Of a stretch of DNA of 47,618 nucleotides, positions 9,482 to 17,116 are shown in pieces. The stretch covers positions 1 to 47,618 of the forward strand of contig JASGCW010000024.1 in NCBI GenBank assembly GCA_030053945.1, written 5' to 3'. The first letter of the stretch is position 1. Every line of letters starts with the position of its first letter. A model generated the notes under the pieces. The model made no database searches. It had not been told where the DNA came from and saw only the letters and a program-made list of their open reading frames with translations. Both the position numbers and the translations under genes were made by a program. The stretch is from Limnohabitans sp. Its GTDB lineage: Bacteria > Bacteroidota > Bacteroidia > Flavobacteriales > Flavobacteriaceae.

Positions 9482-11065
9482 ATGAATAAAGCATTGTTTC
9501 GTTTTGTAATTTTTTTAATGACAATTGCCTTATTGGGAATTATTTTGGTACAGGGTTACCTCATTAATGCTTCATTTAGAAACAAAGATGAGCAGTTCAA
9601 GTACCAAGTAAAGCAAATTCTCGATAATGTCGCAAAAAAAGTTCAAGAGGAAGAAACCTTTAGTTTTTTAAGTAAATACAATAGACTTAAAGATAGTATA
9701 GGTAAAAGCCCTCAACAAAGTGAATTGTTGAAGTTTTTTTATGTTCAAAAAAATGCTTCAACTAATGAAACAATAATTTATTCGAACAGTATAATTCCTG
9801 AGGATTATTCTGTTTCATCAACGTTCTTTGATAAAAAGAATGATTCTGATCGACTTAAAAACTTTGTTGCTAGAAGAGTTACAGAAGTTTTTAATAAAAA
9901 ATCTTTCGATAATTCGGAATTAAGAAGTCAATCGGTTCCTGATCAACGAATTGAAAAAAGTGGTAGGATGGAGCTTTTAGATAAAGCTCAATTTGAAATT
10001 TTCTTCAAAGATATAGCAGATATGCGTGCTATAAATGATAGGGTAACTAATGCGCAATTGTATGATTATTTAGTTGCCGAACTCAAAAAATATGGTATTA
10101 AGACCCCTTTTGAATTTGGAATTTACAGTAATGGACTAGCTACTAAGGTTCGTTCTGAAAATTTCAATTACGATAAGAAAACGACTTTTGATATTCCTAT
10201 TTTTACAGACAATGATGGAGTTAGTAAATATCAATTATTGGTTAGTTTTCCTAAGAAAAAGCTTTTCTTAATCTCAGATTTAATTGGAATTGCATCATTA
10301 GCTTTTTTGTTTACAGCTATTATCATTATGGCATATTATAGTGCTTTAAAACAATTGAATACGCAACGTCATATATCACAGATAAAAACAGATTTTATCA
10401 ATAATATGACTCACGAGTTTAAAACACCTATTGCAACCATAAACTTAGCACTTGACGCAATCAAGAATCCTAAAATTATTGATGATAAAGAAAAAGTACA
10501 TCGTTATTTGCAAATGATTAAGGAAGAAAATAAACGAATGCACGCACAAGTAGAAAATGTTTTGCGTATTTCTAAATTGGAAAAAAACGAATTAGACATA
10601 AAGAAAGAATCACACAATGTAAATGATGTTATCGAAGAAGCGATTGAGCATATTAGTTTGATTGTTGAAGATAGAGAAGGAGAAATTTCTACTCATTTGA
10701 ATGCGACAAAAACTACAGTTCTTTTGAATGATGTCCATTTTACAAATGTATTAGTTAATATTCTTGAGAATGCTGTAAAATATTCGCCAGAAAGACCAAT
10801 CATTGATGTGTCGACAGAAAACATTAAAAATTTTATCATTATTAGAATAAAAGATCAAGGAGCAGGAATTAGTAAAACAGCTCAAAAGAAGATTTTTGAT
10901 AAGTTTTACAGAGAGCATACAGGTGATATACATAATGTTAAAGGTCACGGTTTAGGTCTTGCTTATGTAAAAAGAATTGTAGATGATCATAACGGACAAG
11001 TTATGGTTGAAAGTGAAAAAGGAAAAGGAAGCACATTTATAATAAAACTACCATTAATTTATTGA
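9482..11065 (+). CDS. Membrane sensor histidine kinase (RprX-like)
   Basis: A 527-residue sensor kinase of the inner membrane. TM1 is at about residues 7-27. A periplasmic sensor region of about 230 residues follows, then TM2 at about 262-286 (LIGIASLAFLFTAIIIMAYY). The cytoplasmic kinase has an H box FINNMTHEFKTPIATINLAL (phospho-His about 311), an N box (NVLVNILENAVKYSP, about 421-435), DQGAGIS (G1) and GHGLGLAYVKRIV (G2). No obvious HAMP domain separates TM2 from the H box. The response regulator starts 4 nt downstream, so they are a cognate pair. The regulator resembles Bacteroides RprY, so this is likely an RprX-type kinase. The signal sensed is unknown. Confidence 0.92.
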   Translation: MNKALFRFVIFLMTIALLGIILVQGYLINASFRNKDEQFKYQVKQILDNVAKKVQEEETFSFLSKYNRLKDSIGKSPQQSELLKFFYVQKNASTNETIIYSNSIIPEDYSVSSTFFDKKNDSDRLKNFVARRVTEVFNKKSFDNSELRSQSVPDQRIEKSGRMELLDKAQFEIFFKDIADMRAINDRVTNAQLYDYLVAELKKYGIKTPFEFGIYSNGLATKVRSENFNYDKKTTFDIPIFTDNDGVSKYQLLVSFPKKKLFLISDLIGIASLAFLFTAIIIMAYYSALKQLNTQRHISQIKTDFINNMTHEFKTPIATINLALDAIKNPKIIDDKEKVHRYLQMIKEENKRMHAQVENVLRISKLEKNELDIKKESHNVNDVIEEAIEHISLIVEDREGEISTHLNATKTTVLLNDVHFTNVLVNILENAVKYSPERPIIDVSTENIKNFIIIRIKDQGAGISKTAQKKIFDKFYREHTGDIHNVKGHGLGLAYVKRIVDDHNGQVMVESEKGKGSTFIIKLPLIY

Positions 11066-11069
11066 GATT

Positions 11070-11771
11070 ATGGAATTAAATAAAAAAATATTACTTGTTG
11101 AGGATGACCCTAATTTTGGTTCAATTTTGAGAGATTATCTTACTATGAATGATTTTGAAGTGACTTTAGCCAAAAATGGTATGGAGGGTTTTGAAAAATT
11201 CAAAAAGGATGAATTTGATTTGTGCATTCTTGATGTGATGATGCCATATAAAGATGGTTTTACATTAGCTAAAGAAATACGTGAGAAAAACAAAGAAGTA
11301 CCACTTATCTTCTTGACTGCTAAAACAATGAAAGAAGATGTTTTAAAAGGGTATAAAGTAGGTGCAGATGATTACTTGAATAAACCTTTTGATTCGGAAG
11401 TGTTATTGATGAAAATTAAGGCTATTATTCAAAGAAAAGCATCTGAAGTAAAAGGTGATGTTTCTAAATTTGAATTTGAAATAGGTAAATTTCATTTAAA
11501 TTCTAAACTGCGTTTTTTAACTTTTCCAGGTGATGAATCTATAAAATTATCTCCAAAGGAGAATGAATTGCTTAAAATGTTAGCTCTTCACGAAAACGAT
11601 TTAATGCCTCGTGAATTAGCATTAACAAAAATCTGGAGAGATGATAATTATTTTACTTCTCGTAGTATGGATGTTTACATTGCTAAGTTGCGTAAATATT
11701 TAAAACAAGATGAAAATGTTGAAATTTTAAATATTCACGGTGAGGGCTTTAGACTTGTTGTGAAAAAATAA
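11070..11771 (+). CDS. OmpR-family response regulator (RprY-like)
   Basis: A 233-residue DNA-binding response regulator. The receiver domain (1-120) has the acidic pair E11-D13, phospho-acceptor D55 in LCILDVMMP, the conserved Thr in FLTAKT and Lys in NKPFDSEVL. The winged-helix DNA-binding domain (about 135-233) has LSPKENELLKMLALH, RSMDVYIAKLRKYL and IHGEGFRLVV. The overall sequence strongly recalls Bacteroides RprY. It is co-transcribed with the upstream kinase and followed by a strong bidirectional hairpin. Confidence 0.95.
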   Translation: MELNKKILLVEDDPNFGSILRDYLTMNDFEVTLAKNGMEGFEKFKKDEFDLCILDVMMPYKDGFTLAKEIREKNKEVPLIFLTAKTMKEDVLKGYKVGADDYLNKPFDSEVLLMKIKAIIQRKASEVKGDVSKFEFEIGKFHLNSKLRFLTFPGDESIKLSPKENELLKMLALHENDLMPRELALTKIWRDDNYFTSRSMDVYIAKLRKYLKQDENVEILNIHGEGFRLVVKK

Positions 11772-11797
11772 AATAGTAAAGTTCTAATTACTATTTG

Positions 11798-11835
11798 AAA
11801 AAGCGGAAAATCATTTTTTTGATTTTTCGCTTTTT
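11798..11835. terminator. Bidirectional terminator between the response regulator and miaA
   Basis: A 16-bp stem (11798-11813 with 11820-11835, one G-T pair) around a T-rich loop. The core pairs AGCGGAAAATCA with TGATTTTTCGCT, with flanking A and T runs. It serves both the plus-strand regulator gene and the convergent miaA. Confidence 0.88.
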
Positions 11836-12757
11836 ATATTTTTGACTCTATAAGTTTATATATTTCATCAAGTGGTGTTTGAAAATCAAACCAAGTAGTA
11901 TTTTCAGTGCGTTTAAACCAAGTCATTTGGCGTTTAGCAAAACGACGTGTATTCATTTTAATTTGCTCTATAGCAAAATCCAAATTTGAGTTTCCATCAA
12001 AGTAATCAAATAGCTCGCGATATCCTACAGTTTGCAAAGCATTTAATTGTTTGTTAGGATATAGTTTTTCTGCTTCTTCTATTAAACCCTCTTTAGTCAT
12101 AATATCCACACGCATATTTATTCGCTGATACATTATTTCTCTATCAGCTTCTAAACCAATGATAATAGGGGTAAAATTGCGTTTGTTTTTTCTTTTACCA
12201 ATAAAGCTCGAATAGGGCTGATTACTTCCAATACATACTTCTACAAAACGTTTCATTCGTTGTGGGTTTTGAAGTGTTTGTGGATTTTCGGTTTCTAACT
12301 TTTGATAATAATTTATGTCTAATTCTTTTAGAGTATTTTGTAAGTAGTCTATGCCTAATAATTCATATTTATTGTTTATTGCTGTCCTAACTGAAACATC
12401 AATATCTGGAAATTCATCAAAGCCTTTCAAAACAGCATCAACATATAATCCGCTGCCGCCCACCATTATTTGAATATTGTTTTTTTGAAATAACTCATCT
12501 AATTTTTTTAATGCGTCAATTTCAAAATCACCCACTGAATAATTTTCAAAAATAGATTTGTTTTGAATAAAATGATGAGGAGCAGCTCCCAACTCATCTT
12601 TATTGGGTACAGCGGTTCCTATAGTCATTTCTTTGAAAAACTGTCTGCTATCACAAGAAATAATTTCGCAGTTAAAATGTTTCGCTAGTTTGATACTTAG
12701 TGCTGTTTTTCCAATCGCAGTAGGTCCAACTATAGTTACTAAATAATTTTGACTCAT
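11834..12757 (-). CDS. miaA: tRNA dimethylallyltransferase
   Basis: Adds an isopentenyl (dimethylallyl) group to A37 of tRNAs that read UNN codons. The 307 residues fit the family. P-loop VGPTAIGKTALSIKLA (residues 11-26), then the substrate-binding DSRQFFKEMTIGTA, PHHFI, MVGGSGLYVDAVLKG, and the C-terminal LQTVGYRELFDYF and NTRRFAKRQMTWFKR. The 3' end touches the shared terminator. The start overlaps the end of the upstream acetyltransferase by 4 nt, so the two are translated from one mRNA. Confidence 0.97.
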   Translation of the reverse strand: MSQNYLVTIVGPTAIGKTALSIKLAKHFNCEIISCDSRQFFKEMTIGTAVPNKDELGAAPHHFIQNKSIFENYSVGDFEIDALKKLDELFQKNNIQIMVGGSGLYVDAVLKGFDEFPDIDVSVRTAINNKYELLGIDYLQNTLKELDINYYQKLETENPQTLQNPQRMKRFVEVCIGSNQPYSSFIGKRKNKRNFTPIIIGLEADREIMYQRINMRVDIMTKEGLIEEAEKLYPNKQLNALQTVGYRELFDYFDGNSNLDFAIEQIKMNTRRFAKRQMTWFKRTENTTWFDFQTPLDEIYKLIESKI

Positions 12758-13383
12758 ATAATTGATTTCAATTTTTCAAAATCGTTGCTTGTTAACAATT
12801 GTACATTTTGAGTGATTTTTTCAATATCCCAATTCCACCATTGTATTTCTAGAAGTAATTCTACTATTTCATCAGAAAAACGTTTCTTTATAATTTGTCC
12901 AGGATTTCCTCCAACAATTGTGTAAGGGGCTACATTTTTTGTAACAGTTGCATTAGAAGCAATTATTGCTCCATCTCCAATAGTTATACCAGGCATAATT
13001 GTGGCATTATGACCTATCCAAACATCGTTCCCTATAATAGTGTCACCCTTTGAAGGATAAGATTTGCCATCCATAGCGTTTTGCCAATCTTTTCCAAAAA
13101 TAGCAAAGGGATAGGCTGAAATGGATTCAGTTAGATGATTTCCTCCATTCATAATGAATTTTACTCCTGAAGCAATCATACAAAACTTGCCAATAATTAG
13201 TTTGTCTCCAATAAAGTCAAAATGATATTTTATATTTTTTTCAAAATTTTCTACATCTTCAAAATCATCATAATAGGTGTAATCACCAACAATAATGTTA
13301 GGGTTTTTAATAATATTTTTCAAAAAGCATAACCTATAATAAGTTTCTAATGGAAATGCGGAGTCTCTATCAGGTATATTCAA
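12754..13383 (-). CDS. Vat/CatB-related xenobiotic O-acetyltransferase
   Basis: A 209-residue left-handed beta-helix acetyltransferase. Hexapeptide-repeat turns are visible in IGKFCMIASGVKFIMN, TIIGNDVWIGHNATIMPG and IGDGAIIASNATV. The catalytic-His context FIMNGGNH, the YPFAIFGKDW loop and the C-terminal NPGQIIKKRF ... IQWWNWD closely resemble streptogramin A acetyltransferases (Vat) and CatB-type enzymes. These acetylate hydroxyl groups of antibiotics using acetyl-CoA. Chromosomal relatives often have unknown native substrates, so a resistance role is only inferred. No mobile element is nearby. It overlaps miaA by 4 nt. Confidence 0.85.
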   Translation of the reverse strand: MNIPDRDSAFPLETYYRLCFLKNIIKNPNIIVGDYTYYDDFEDVENFEKNIKYHFDFIGDKLIIGKFCMIASGVKFIMNGGNHLTESISAYPFAIFGKDWQNAMDGKSYPSKGDTIIGNDVWIGHNATIMPGITIGDGAIIASNATVTKNVAPYTIVGGNPGQIIKKRFSDEIVELLLEIQWWNWDIEKITQNVQLLTSNDFEKLKSII

Positions 13384-13392
13384 AATTAAACT

Positions 13393-14754
13393 TTAAAATT
13401 TAATAATTTTATGTATTTTTTTCTTGTTTATAAAACTCTGAATTATGTTTCGAGTATCTCGATTACTTTGCATTGGAATAATTAAATTTTTTAATATTTC
13501 TATGTTATTAATTTGGAAATTCAAATCGTAAAAACAGTAACCTTTGTAAATTCCATTTTCAATCAAAATGGCACTTTTTTCTTGTAAATTTCTCCCTTTG
13601 TCAATTAGTAACATATTTTGATTTTTAAAATCATTACTTTCGATAAAGTATTTTACTCTACGGTTATAATTATCAGGAGTTTCTTCTTTTATGCAAGCAC
13701 CAAAACATTGTTTAATATCGTATTGAAAACAACTTTTTTTAGTATCGTATAAACCGTTTATTTTTTGACAAAGTTGATATTTTTCGGTAATTTTAAACAA
13801 AGCATTTTTACCTTCTTGAGATGTTGAAAAAGAAGTAATCTCTTTTTTTCGACCATCTGCTTTTAGAACTTTTAAGGATAAATAACTATTAGAATCTTCT
13901 TCAGCATATAATGCCCAAGGAAAAAGAGTTTTACGTTGCGCTCTATTATAGATGGGTTTGTTGATTTTAATTTCTTCACTCTCTTTTAAGAGTGCAATTA
14001 ATTCGCTACCAGTTTCTTCAAAAGTTACCGCAAAGACATCTCTTTGAATTTTTTTACTTTTATTAGAAGTACCAGTAAAATGTTGAGTTACACGTTTTTT
14101 TATGTTTCTACTTTTCCCAATGTAAATTAAATCTCCTTTTTCGTTATGTATATAATAGACACCTGTTTTAGAGGGAAGAGAATCAATAATGTCTAAAAGT
14201 TTTGGCAAAATGCCTGATTTTATTTCGGTTTTGACAAACGTTTTTATGATGCTTTTTTCAATATCTTTTGCTAAAAGCATTTTGAACAATTTTACTGTAG
14301 CCATTGCATCACCATTTGCTCTGTGTCTATCGGCAACAGGGATTCCAAGTCCACGAACTAATTTACCTAAACTATAGGAAGGTTGATCTGGAATAAGTTT
14401 TTTTGATAATTCAATGGTACAAAGTGTTGGTTTCTGAAAATGATACCCTAATCGACGAAATTCAGTACGTAAAATTCGATAATCAAATTCAGAATTATGC
14501 GCTACTATGATACAGTCTTCTGTAATTTCAATAATACGTTTAGCTACTTCATAAAATTTCGGAGCACTTCGTAACATTGCATTATTAATTCCTGTAAGTT
14601 TAACTACAAAAGGTTGAATTTGTTTTTCAGGATTAACTAAACTTATAAATTGATCCACGACTTCGTGACCATCAAATTTATAGATAGCAATTTCGGTAAT
14701 GCCTTCTTCGTTGAATTGGCCTCCAGTAGTTTCTATGTCGAGTATACAATAAAT
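13393..14754 (-). CDS. DnaQ-type 3'-5' exonuclease fused to a GIY-YIG (UvrC-like) nuclease; probable ATT start
   Basis: Residues about 1-165 are a DEDDh exonuclease: ExoI motif LDIETTGG, ExoII AHNSEFDYRILR, ExoIII HRANGDAMATVKLF. Residues about 200-285 are a GIY-YIG domain (TGVYYIHNEKGDLIYIGKSR ... KKRVTQHF), followed by a UvrC/Cho-like C-terminal region with Cys residues (CFQYDIKQCFGACI). The fusion is familiar from Bacteroidota and probably acts in DNA repair. The only conventional start is GTG 14658, but that would remove ExoI. The frame stays open upstream to a stop at 14773-14775 and encodes IYCILDIETTGGQFNEEGIT. Homologues as I recall them begin M-Y-x-I-[LV]-D, which places the start at ATT 14754 (453 residues). 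A sequence error or point mutation is the alternative. Confidence 0.82.
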   Translation of the reverse strand: MYCILDIETTGGQFNEEGITEIAIYKFDGHEVVDQFISLVNPEKQIQPFVVKLTGINNAMLRSAPKFYEVAKRIIEITEDCIIVAHNSEFDYRILRTEFRRLGYHFQKPTLCTIELSKKLIPDQPSYSLGKLVRGLGIPVADRHRANGDAMATVKLFKMLLAKDIEKSIIKTFVKTEIKSGILPKLLDIIDSLPSKTGVYYIHNEKGDLIYIGKSRNIKKRVTQHFTGTSNKSKKIQRDVFAVTFEETGSELIALLKESEEIKINKPIYNRAQRKTLFPWALYAEEDSNSYLSLKVLKADGRKKEITSFSTSQEGKNALFKITEKYQLCQKINGLYDTKKSCFQYDIKQCFGACIKEETPDNYNRRVKYFIESNDFKNQNMLLIDKGRNLQEKSAILIENGIYKGYCFYDLNFQINNIEILKNLIIPMQSNRDTRNIIQSFINKKKIHKIIKF

Positions 14755-14816
14755 TTTTTTAAAGTTTAAGGTTTAAAAAGTTCTGAAATCAAAAATCGTT
14801 AATCAACAATCTTCAA

Positions 14817-15479
14817 TTATCTAGTTCCAAATATACTACTTCCTATTCGAACTATTGTACTCCCACATTCAATTGCTAGTTGATAGTCGCCAGACATCCC
14901 CATTGATAAAGTATTCAGTTGACAGTTTGCAGTATTTAGTTCTTTGTGTTTATCAAATAATGATTTTAAATATAAAAATTCTTTTTTGATTTGGTTAAGA
15001 TCATCTGTAAATGTCGCCATTCCCATAAAACCAACAATTTTTATATTATTTAAAGAATTGTCGTTTTGGACGAATTGAAGAATTTCTCCCAACTCCTTTT
15101 CATCCAAACCAAACTTACTTTCTTCTTCTGCAATATAAACTTGTAGTAAACAATCAATAACTCTATTGTTTTTTGCTGCATGTTTATTGATTTCTTGTAA
15201 CAGCTTTAAACTATCTATACCGTGAATCAAACTTACATAAGGAGCCATATATTTTACCTTGTTGGTTTGTACGTGACCTATCATATGCCATTCAATATCT
15301 TTAGGCATTTGTTCCCACTTCTCGGTCATTTCTTGGATTTTATTTTCACCAAAAATTCGCTGACCAGCATTATACGCTTCCATCAAATCACTAATAGGTT
15401 TGGTTTTAGAAACAGCTACTAGTGTAACGTGAGATGGAAGTGTAGATTTTATATTGTTAAGGTTTTGAAATATATTCAT
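14817..15479 (-). CDS. YggS/PROSC family PLP homeostasis protein
   Basis: A 220-residue single-domain PLP-binding protein of the alanine-racemase N-terminal fold; the family balances free pyridoxal phosphate and amino-acid pools. Seen: VTLVAVSKTKPISDLMEAYN (PLP-lysine in SKTKP), FGENKIQEMTEKW, WHMIGHVQTNKVKY, IHGIDSLKLLQEI, GFMGMATF, SMGMSGDYQLAIECGSTIVRIGSSIFG. Near residue 180 the segment KELNTANCQLNTLS is encoded by DNA that looks like an intergenic quasi-repeat (14911-14940). The upstream region carries no clear minus-strand -7 box. Confidence 0.93.
   Translation of the reverse strand: MNIFQNLNNIKSTLPSHVTLVAVSKTKPISDLMEAYNAGQRIFGENKIQEMTEKWEQMPKDIEWHMIGHVQTNKVKYMAPYVSLIHGIDSLKLLQEINKHAAKNNRVIDCLLQVYIAEEESKFGLDEKELGEILQFVQNDNSLNNIKIVGFMGMATFTDDLNQIKKEFLYLKSLFDKHKELNTANCQLNTLSMGMSGDYQLAIECGSTIVRIGSSIFGTR
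14911..14940. repeat. CAGTT/GCAGT quasi-repeat inside yggS
   Basis: A 30-nt stretch with four degenerate units of about 7 nt (ATTCAGT, TGACAGT, TTGCAGT, ATTTAGT). The same units make up the intergenic block at 17055-17115. Here it is in frame and encodes NTANCQLNTL of YggS. Confidence 0.6.
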
Positions 15480-15521
15480 TATTTTAGTTAAAAAAAATGT
15501 TTTTTATTTAAAAAATAAAAT

Positions 15522-15529
15522 TAAATTTG
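15522..15529 (+). promoter_or_regulatory. Candidate -7 box TAAATTTG upstream of the 94-residue gene
   Basis: TAnnTTTG in the 78-nt region between divergent yggS and the small hypothetical gene, 28 nt before ATG 15558. No -33 TTG was seen. Confidence 0.4.
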
Positions 15530-15557
15530 TTTTATAATTTTAAATGTGTAATATTTT

Positions 15558-15842
15558 ATGACTTTATTTGAAAATTACAGAGGCAATTCATTAGTTGATT
15601 TTAACACTAAATTAAATAATATTAAACAAAATTTTAAAAAATCATTTGGCAATGAAATTATTTTATTGAATACTTTACATTCTCCTGAAATAAGTTATCG
15701 ATTTTGTGGGGATTATTATCGGGTTGAACGTAATTGGTATGATGTTTTTTATAATAATAAAATAGTTGCACAAATTGAAACTAAGTTAGATAAATCTGGG
15801 TGTTTTTTTGATATTGATATAGAATATGTCTACAACTCATAA
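15558..15842 (+). CDS. Small hypothetical protein, 94 residues
   Basis: I do not recognise this protein. It is short and has no signal peptide or membrane segment. It is rich in aromatic residues and Asn (YRFCGDYYRVERNWYDVFYN) with two cysteines. It has its own candidate -7 box. Its 3' end overlaps the convergent DUF1015 gene by 13 nt. Codon use looks like that of its neighbours. It could be a cytoplasmic accessory or immunity-type protein, but nothing in the sequence shows this. Confidence 0.6.
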   Translation: MTLFENYRGNSLVDFNTKLNNIKQNFKKSFGNEIILLNTLHSPEISYRFCGDYYRVERNWYDVFYNNKIVAQIETKLDKSGCFFDIDIEYVYNS

Positions 15843-17047
15843 ACCAACAACCCACTTCTAAACTTCGGTTCAATATAAGTAGACTTTGGAGGCATAATTA
15901 GGTTGTTATCGGCTAGTAATTTTATTTCATTAACATTAGACGGATACAACATAAAACCTACTTCAAATTCGCCTTCATCTATTAATTCCTTTATATGTAA
16001 AAGAGCTTGTTTTCCAGGGATATAATCTATGCGTTCATCATTACGTAAATCTCCAATACCTAATATAGGATGTAACACATTGTCATATAAAATTTGAGCA
16101 TCTAAGTTTTCTAAAATGCCTTTTTTTGTTTCTTTATGTTTGTATTCTAACGAGTAAAATCTACCATCAAGATACATTCCAAATTCATACTTATTTTCGG
16201 GTTGGAATAATTCGCTTTTTTTGTCTTTTATTATAAAATTTTTAGCTAATAATTTAATGAATTCTTCTTTTGTATGCCCATTTAAATCGTGAATTACTCG
16301 ATTGAATTCGTAAATTTTTACATTACTTTCAGCAATCAAGAAACTCATAAAATAATTCAAATTAGGATTACCAGTCGCCTTATTTTGTTCGTATAACATT
16401 TCTGCCGAAGCCGAACGATGATGCCCATCTGCAATATATAAATTTGGGATTGCTTCAAAATGTTCTGTTAATAAATTGATTTCCGTTTCAGTATCAATTT
16501 TCCAAAGCGTATGCTTTTCTTTAGTGGTAGTCGAAAACTCGTAAATAGGTCGGTTTTTCTTATGTATCGAAATAAAGGTATTGATTTCAGTACTATCTGG
16601 ATAGGTAATCAAAACAGGTTCAGTATTAAACCCTGTTTGATGTAAGTAATCTTTAAATAATTCCACACGATATTGCAAAGTGTCTTCGTGTTTTTTGATG
16701 ACATTATTTTGATAGTCTTCAATAGAAGTTCCTGCGATAATTCCTGTGAATGTGTTGTTTTTGGTTTGGATTTCGTAAAGGTAAAACATAGGTTTTTCTT
16801 CTTGAATTAGAATGTTTTCCTTTTTGAAATCGTTGTATTTGTGTGTAACTCCCTTAAAACGTTTGTCTGAGGTGATGCGTTGTGTATTTGCATAAGCGGG
16901 GTTAATCACGTGTAAGAACGAATACGGATTAAAACTCAACCAAGCCGCAAGCTCAGCCGAACTATAATCATCGTACACTCGGCACGAAACCAAAGCTACT
17001 TTATCAGGCGCAGGACGAACTGCTTTAAAAGGAATTATTTTTGCCAT
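15830..17047 (-). CDS. DUF1015 family protein
   Basis: A 405-residue cytoplasmic protein. I recognise DUF1015 from the N-terminal KIIPFKAVRPAPDKVALVSC, SFLHVINP, LYEIQ, YIADGHHRSASAEML and the C-terminal ALLHIKELIDEGEFEVGFMLYP and MPPKSTYIEPKFRSGLLVY. The ADGHHR motif suggests a phosphotransfer or nucleotide-binding role, but the family function is not established. It follows hydroxybutyryl-CoA dehydrogenase on the minus strand with a 69-nt gap filled by a quasi-repeat with a hairpin. Confidence 0.93.
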   Translation of the reverse strand: MAKIIPFKAVRPAPDKVALVSCRVYDDYSSAELAAWLSFNPYSFLHVINPAYANTQRITSDKRFKGVTHKYNDFKKENILIQEEKPMFYLYEIQTKNNTFTGIIAGTSIEDYQNNVIKKHEDTLQYRVELFKDYLHQTGFNTEPVLITYPDSTEINTFISIHKKNRPIYEFSTTTKEKHTLWKIDTETEINLLTEHFEAIPNLYIADGHHRSASAEMLYEQNKATGNPNLNYFMSFLIAESNVKIYEFNRVIHDLNGHTKEEFIKLLAKNFIIKDKKSELFQPENKYEFGMYLDGRFYSLEYKHKETKKGILENLDAQILYDNVLHPILGIGDLRNDERIDYIPGKQALLHIKELIDEGEFEVGFMLYPSNVNEIKLLADNNLIMPPKSTYIEPKFRSGLLVYEL

Positions 17048-17054
17048 TTTTTAA

Positions 17055-17115
17055 TAGTGTTCAGTTGGCAGTTCTAAGTGTTCAGTAACTGCCAACTAAT
17101 TACTGAGTACTGAAT
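17055..17115. repeat. Intergenic CAGTT/AACTG quasi-repeat with an 11-bp inverted repeat
   Basis: The gap between the dehydrogenase and DUF1015 genes consists almost wholly of degenerate CAGT/ACTG units. An exact inverted repeat lies inside: AGTTGGCAGTT at 17063-17073 and AACTGCCAACT at 17087-17097, loop 13 nt. It is not followed by a T run on the minus strand, so it is not a standard terminator. Confidence 0.7.
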
Positions 17116-17116
17116 A

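Noticed and set aside
12754..13383. Horizontally acquired antibiotic resistance cassette
   Set aside because: Base composition matches the surroundings, no integron or insertion sequence is visible, and it is coupled to the core gene miaA.
17063..17097. Terminator after the hydroxybutyryl-CoA dehydrogenase
   Set aside because: The inverted repeat lacks a T run on the minus strand and belongs to a longer quasi-repeat block.
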